Shown here: in pieces, positions 5,654 through 7,808 of the stretch
Layout: every line of letters starts with the position of its first letter
How positions within the stretch are numbered: the first letter of the stretch is position 1
From: an uncultured Lachnospiraceae bacterium
GTDB taxonomy: Bacteria; Bacillota; Clostridia; Lachnospirales; Lachnospiraceae
DNA length: 7,808 nucleotides
NCBI GenBank assembly: GCA_934371505.1
Contig: CAKRNW010000105.1
Location: 1-7,808 of the forward strand
Direction: 5' to 3'
Position numbers and translations under genes: made by a program
Notes under the pieces: generated by a model
Databases searched by the model: none
Told to the model about the DNA's origin: nothing
The model's input: the letters and a program-made list of their open reading frames with translations, nothing else

Positions 5654-6127
5654 CGCGCGAATCTTAACTTTATCCGGGGATACATGGGTGGAAATCGCCT
5701 GGATGACAGCCGCTGTTTTTTCTCCCATATCTTTTCTGGGAAAAATACAAGCCTTTTTGTCCTCTGTGAATACAATGATGCTCTTTCTCGTGGAAACTGC
5801 ATTTGACACATTTTCCCAATCGATTCGTTTCGTCTCATTGCCTTCTACTTTCGTAATGCCATTGTCATTGAGCATGACAAAGCTTTCCTCCTGAAAACGC
5901 TCCTGTTTCATGATCTTGCGGGCACGGCTCCAGGTCACAACCGGGATATAAAGCAAAATTACCAGGCCAATGAACCCTGTCCCCAGTCCAAAACCAAAAA
6001 ACATGGATATAAACATGAGAATCCCCATCACATTTACCACGATTGCCAGCGGTTTATTGTATCCGTTGTGCAGCATATAATCCTGAAGAACCCCACGGGT
6101 CATTTTCACATCAAATTGTACTTCCAA
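5651..6127 (-). CDS. YcxB-like two-helix membrane protein
   Basis: The 158-residue product has a short amphipathic N-terminus (MEVQFDVKMTRGVLQDYMLHNGY), two closely spaced transmembrane helices (about 27-45 and 47-65) and a cytosolic C-terminal domain: FVMLNDNGITKVEGNETKRIDWENV (83-107), SIIVFTEDKKACIFPRKDM (116-134). This layout, with the conserved Trp (W104) and the IFPRK segment, matches the YcxB-like family, whose function is unknown. The start appears to be TTG at 6127: GGGAGAG lies 6 nt before it, and the extra eight residues match the way family members begin. The ATG at 6103 is the alternative and has no good site. It is the first gene of the operon; tsaE starts 8 nt after its stop. 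Confidence 0.8.
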   Translation of the reverse strand: MEVQFDVKMTRGVLQDYMLHNGYNKPLAIVVNVMGILMFISMFFGFGLGTGFIGLVILLYIPVVTWSRARKIMKQERFQEESFVMLNDNGITKVEGNETKRIDWENVSNAVSTRKSIIVFTEDKKACIFPRKDMGEKTAAVIQAISTHVSPDKVKIRA

Positions 6128-6133
6128 AGCTTA

Positions 6134-6140
6134 CTCTCCC
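6134..6140 (-). promoter_or_regulatory. Ribosome binding site supporting a TTG start
   Basis: GGGAGAG on the minus strand is followed by 6 nt and then TTG (6127-6125). The downstream ATG at 6103 is preceded by GATGTGAAA, which has no such site. Confidence 0.6.
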
Positions 6141-6203
6141 GTCATTCCGTTATTGCATCCGTTTCAAGTCTTTTCAAATTAAGTGTACACCAATGATGTC
6201 ATT

Positions 6204-6237
6204 AAAAGAAAGCGGGGCGTGCATCAGCTACCGCCCC
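6204..6237 (-). terminator. Hairpin with broken T-tract between ribU and the tsa operon
   Basis: On the minus strand GGGGCG (6237-6232) pairs with CGCCCC (6219-6214) across a 12-nt loop, followed by GC, TTT, C, TTTT (6213-6204). This could end ribU transcripts about 47 nt after the ribU stop codon. It is not ideal: six pairs, a large loop and an interrupted U-tract. It also lies downstream of a good -10 box (6253-6248), so it would form at the extreme 5' end of transcripts starting near 6241. It may therefore be a 5' stabiliser or attenuator instead of, or as well as, a terminator. Confidence 0.55.
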
Positions 6238-6247
6238 ACTTCTTAAT

Positions 6248-6275
6248 ATTATAACGATATTCCATGAAAGTGCAA
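6248..6275 (-). promoter_or_regulatory. Sigma-A-like promoter of the tsa operon
   Basis: On the minus strand there is a -35 box TTGCAC (6275-6270), a 16-nt spacer and a perfect -10 box TATAAT (6253-6248). The predicted start is near 6241, giving a leader of about 114 nt before the first gene. It lies directly after the ribU stop (6284). No equally good promoter is seen further downstream; TTGAAA in the 6160-6180 region lacks a matching -10 box. Confidence 0.7.
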
Positions 6276-6283
6276 GACCTGTG

Positions 6284-7045
6284 TTATTCATGTACTTTCT
6301 TTTTGCTGACCACAGCAGGTGCATAGCCCGCCTTCAGGACCGGACTCAGTTTTTTGTACACCAGCATGGTGATCGTGGAGATGGCAGCACCTTTTATCAG
6401 ATTTAAAGGTGCCACACAAAGGATGACCAGACTGGTCACACTGTTGATTTTTTCATTGATGGCAGTTCCCATGCCGATGATGTCGTCCATGGGCATCCCA
6501 TACAGTTTAGCAAAAGCCGGAAGCAGATATACTGCATTAAAGGTAGTTCCAAACAGAGTGATAATTAAAGTTCCCACTGCGCACCCGATGATGGCGTTCC
6601 TTTTGCTTTTCTTAAAGAGATAGATCAGGGATGCCGGCAGGATAAAGCTGCAGCCGATAACAAAATTGGCGAGATCGCCCACAAACGCGGTGGTGGTTCC
6701 CTTAAACAAAAGCTTTAACACTACTTTACAAAACTCAATCATAACGCCTGCCACGGGTCCGAAAGCAAAGGTTCCTACGAGAGCAGGAAGTTCGGAAAAA
6801 TCCAGTTTATAAAAGGGAGGTGCGAAGGGCACCGGGAATTCCAGCAGAAACAGGATAAAGGCGATGGCGGAAAATACTCCGATCATAGCCACTTTTCTTG
6901 TGGAGAAGATTTTCTCCGTGTCACCGTTACGTTTGCGGAACATGCGTTCCATCAGGTATGCCACCACGAAAACGATGGCGACAATCGCCAGGAATTCTAC
7001 GCAGAATACTGCATTTTCTTTGATACTTTGAACTAAACCATTCAT
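6284..7045 (-). CDS. ribU: Riboflavin ECF transporter S component RibU
   Basis: RibU is the membrane substrate-binding subunit that captures riboflavin and works with the shared EcfA/A'/T module, which is not in this window. The 253-residue protein is highly hydrophobic. It contains the family's RibU signature: FPVPFAPPFYKLDFSELPALVGTFAFGPVAGV (70-101), IEFCKVVLKLLFKG (103-116), FVGDLANFVIG (121-131), FNAVYLLPAFAKLYG (169-183) and APLNLIKGA (212-220). It is longer than the usual 190-210 residues because of an extra N-terminal transmembrane helix (about 12-34) and a basic linker (35-51) before the standard six-helix core. The start is ATG, with a perfect AGGAGG 7 nt upstream. Control by the FMN riboswitch in its leader confirms the substrate. 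It appears monocistronic, with the hairpin at 6204-6237 downstream. Confidence 0.95.
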   Translation of the reverse strand: MNGLVQSIKENAVFCVEFLAIVAIVFVVAYLMERMFRKRNGDTEKIFSTRKVAMIGVFSAIAFILFLLEFPVPFAPPFYKLDFSELPALVGTFAFGPVAGVMIEFCKVVLKLLFKGTTTAFVGDLANFVIGCSFILPASLIYLFKKSKRNAIIGCAVGTLIITLFGTTFNAVYLLPAFAKLYGMPMDDIIGMGTAINEKINSVTSLVILCVAPLNLIKGAAISTITMLVYKKLSPVLKAGYAPAVVSKKKVHE

Positions 7046-7111
7046 GTTAAATCCTCCTTGAGTATATTAAATTTCAGGAAGTTCTCAAGTTTGCTGTGGG
7101 AGATTTTCCAC

Positions 7112-7145
7112 ACAAAAAGCCCTGAGAAGAATCTTCTCAGGGCTT
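7112..7145 (-). terminator. Intrinsic terminator of the FMN riboswitch (expression platform)
   Basis: On the minus strand 7145-7117 is a perfect inverted repeat that can form a stem of 12-13 pairs (AAGCCCTGAGAA with TTCTCAGGGCTT) around a loop of a few bases. The right arm runs into TTTTTG at 7118-7113. It lies about 73 nt after the aptamer and about 70 nt before the ribU ATG, as expected for FMN-induced premature termination. Its 5' arm can pair instead with the 5' strand of the aptamer. Confidence 0.93.
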
Positions 7146-7217
7146 GGTTACATGGATAAATACATGCTCCGCTCTCCGCGTGGAACGCAGGACAAAAACA
7201 CGTTTCTCTTTGCAGCC

Positions 7218-7337
7218 TCTTCTTTCATCCAGACTTTACTGTTGGTACCGGGTTCTCACCGGTTCAGCCACATCGCTGTGATATGGGTCGCGGACTACAT
7301 CACCGCCAGTAGGGAATTTCACCCTGCCCTGAAGAAC
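7218..7337 (-). promoter_or_regulatory. FMN riboswitch aptamer (RFN element)
   Basis: The minus strand carries the full RFN consensus. Basal stem strand TTCTTC (7336-7331) is followed by AGGGCAGGGTGAAATTCCC, then GGCGGTGAT, GTCCGCGA, GGCTGAACCGGTGAGA, CCGGTACC and CAGTAAAGTCTGGATGAAAG, and the stem closes with GAAGA at about 7222-7218. All six helices of the FMN-sensing fold can be drawn. It lies at the 5' end of the ribU transcript, about 23 nt after the predicted start. Binding of FMN should stabilise the basal stem and let the terminator at 7112-7145 form, lowering riboflavin uptake when flavin is plentiful. Confidence 0.97.
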
Positions 7338-7360
7338 TTGCCTATATATGGTTCGTGAGT

Positions 7361-7389
7361 ATCATAGCACAGAGTGCCTTGCTTGGCAA
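7361..7389 (-). promoter_or_regulatory. Sigma-A promoter of the riboswitch-ribU unit
   Basis: On the minus strand there is a -35 box TTGCCA (7389-7384), a 17-nt spacer and the -10 box TATGAT (7366-7361). The predicted start near 7354 leaves about 17-18 nt before the aptamer. The -35 box begins 1 nt beyond the tex stop codon. I see no terminator between tex and this promoter, so some tex transcripts may run into the riboswitch. Confidence 0.75.
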
Positions 7390-7390
7390 G

Positions 7391-7808
7391 CTATTTTGAC
7401 TTTTGCTCCTTGCCGATTTTCATGGTGAGGGAAATACGTTTCTTGGGCACATCCACTGCCAGTACCTGGACATCTACAATGTCTCCCACGCTCACGGCCT
7501 CCAGCGGGTGTTTAATGTAGCGGTCGGTAATCTGGGAAATGTGAACCAGACCGTCCTGATGAACACCGATATCCACAAAGACACCGAAGTCAATGACATT
7601 GCGCACCGTGCCTTTTAAGATCATGCCGGGTTTTAAGTCCTTCAAATCCATAACATCGCTGCGGAGAATGGGTTTAGGCATATCATCACGAGGATCTCTG
7701 GCGGGTTTCTCCAATTCCTTCAAAATATCCGCGAGGGTAATCTCACCGATGCCCAGTTCCTCTGCCATTTTCTTTTTATCGGGAATCCGGCTTTCCAGGC
7801 GGCCGATC
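7391..7808 (-). CDS. tex: Tex family S1 RNA-binding protein (C-terminal part)
   Basis: Only the last 138 residues or so are in the window; the gene continues beyond 7808. The visible part starts IGRLESRIPDKKKMAEELGIGEITLADILKEL (end of the helical core), then the family's KPARDPRDDMPKPILRSDVMDLKDLKPGM linker, and an S1 domain: GTVRNVIDFGVFVDIGVHQDGLVHISQ, then VGDIVDVQVLAVDVPKKRISLTMK. The protein stops shortly after the S1 fold. Tex proteins are large (about 700-780 residues), cytosolic, nucleic-acid-binding and related to eukaryotic Spt6; the S1 domain gives most of the binding. The match to Tex rather than another S1 protein rests on the PxRDPRD...LR.DV linker. The stop is TAG at 7393-7391, just before the ribU promoter. 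Confidence 0.94.
   Translation of the reverse strand, partial: IGRLESRIPDKKKMAEELGIGEITLADILKELEKPARDPRDDMPKPILRSDVMDLKDLKPGMILKGTVRNVIDFGVFVDIGVHQDGLVHISQITDRYIKHPLEAVSVGDIVDVQVLAVDVPKKRISLTMKIGKEQKSK

Noticed and set aside
6183..6190. Palindrome GTGTACAC in the tsa operon leader as an operator
   Set aside because: It is a single 8-bp palindrome without extended symmetry or a second copy; it could easily be chance.
1..7808. CRISPR array, insertion sequence, prophage or defence genes
   Set aside because: There are no regularly spaced direct repeats, no transposase or integrase sequences and no terminal repeats. Apart from 1-287 the window is compact housekeeping DNA.

Overview
The window looks like chromosomal DNA from a Clostridia-type Firmicute, most likely Lachnospiraceae. 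The evidence is the sigma-A-type promoters, AGGAGG-type ribosome binding sites, a classic FMN riboswitch in front of a riboflavin ECF transporter subunit, tRNA-Ser genes without encoded CCA, and the make-up of the tsa operon. This placement is inferred from protein and RNA features only. Every gene I can support lies on the minus strand, so transcription runs from high to low coordinates.

Layout in the direction of transcription: (1) 7808-7391 is the 3' end of tex, an S1-domain RNA-binding protein, with its start outside the window. (2) 7389-6284 is a riboflavin uptake unit: a sigma-A promoter beginning 1 nt beyond the tex stop codon, an FMN aptamer, a strong intrinsic terminator as expression platform, and ribU. 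(3) 6275-671 is a compact operon of eight genes: a YcxB-like membrane protein, tsaE, tsaB, rimI, rnz (RNase Z), a small membrane-anchored protein of unknown function, tsaD and ispD. A sigma-A-like promoter sits between ribU and this operon, followed at once by a GC-rich hairpin with a broken T-tract. (4) 605-288 is a near-consensus promoter driving two tandem serine tRNA genes (UGA, then GGA). (5) 287-1 has no protein gene but is packed with short perfect hairpins and two motifs resembling rRNA spacer sequence. It may be a structured leader or spacer leading to something, possibly an rRNA operon, beyond position 1.

The main theme is tRNA maturation. TsaB, TsaD and TsaE are three of the four bacterial proteins for threonylcarbamoyl-adenosine (t6A37) formation (TsaC is not in the window). 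RNase Z trims the 3' ends of tRNAs that lack encoded CCA, and both local tRNA-Ser genes are of that kind. RimI is the usual acetyltransferase companion of TsaB. IspD (MEP isoprenoid pathway) and the two membrane proteins are passengers or partners of unknown relevance. I found no mobile element, CRISPR array, defence system or clearly new gene system. The parts most worth a second look are the hairpin-rich 1-287 region, the RNase Z plus unknown-protein pair lying between rimI and tsaD, the promoter/terminator overlap near 6240, and the readable switching logic of the FMN riboswitch.
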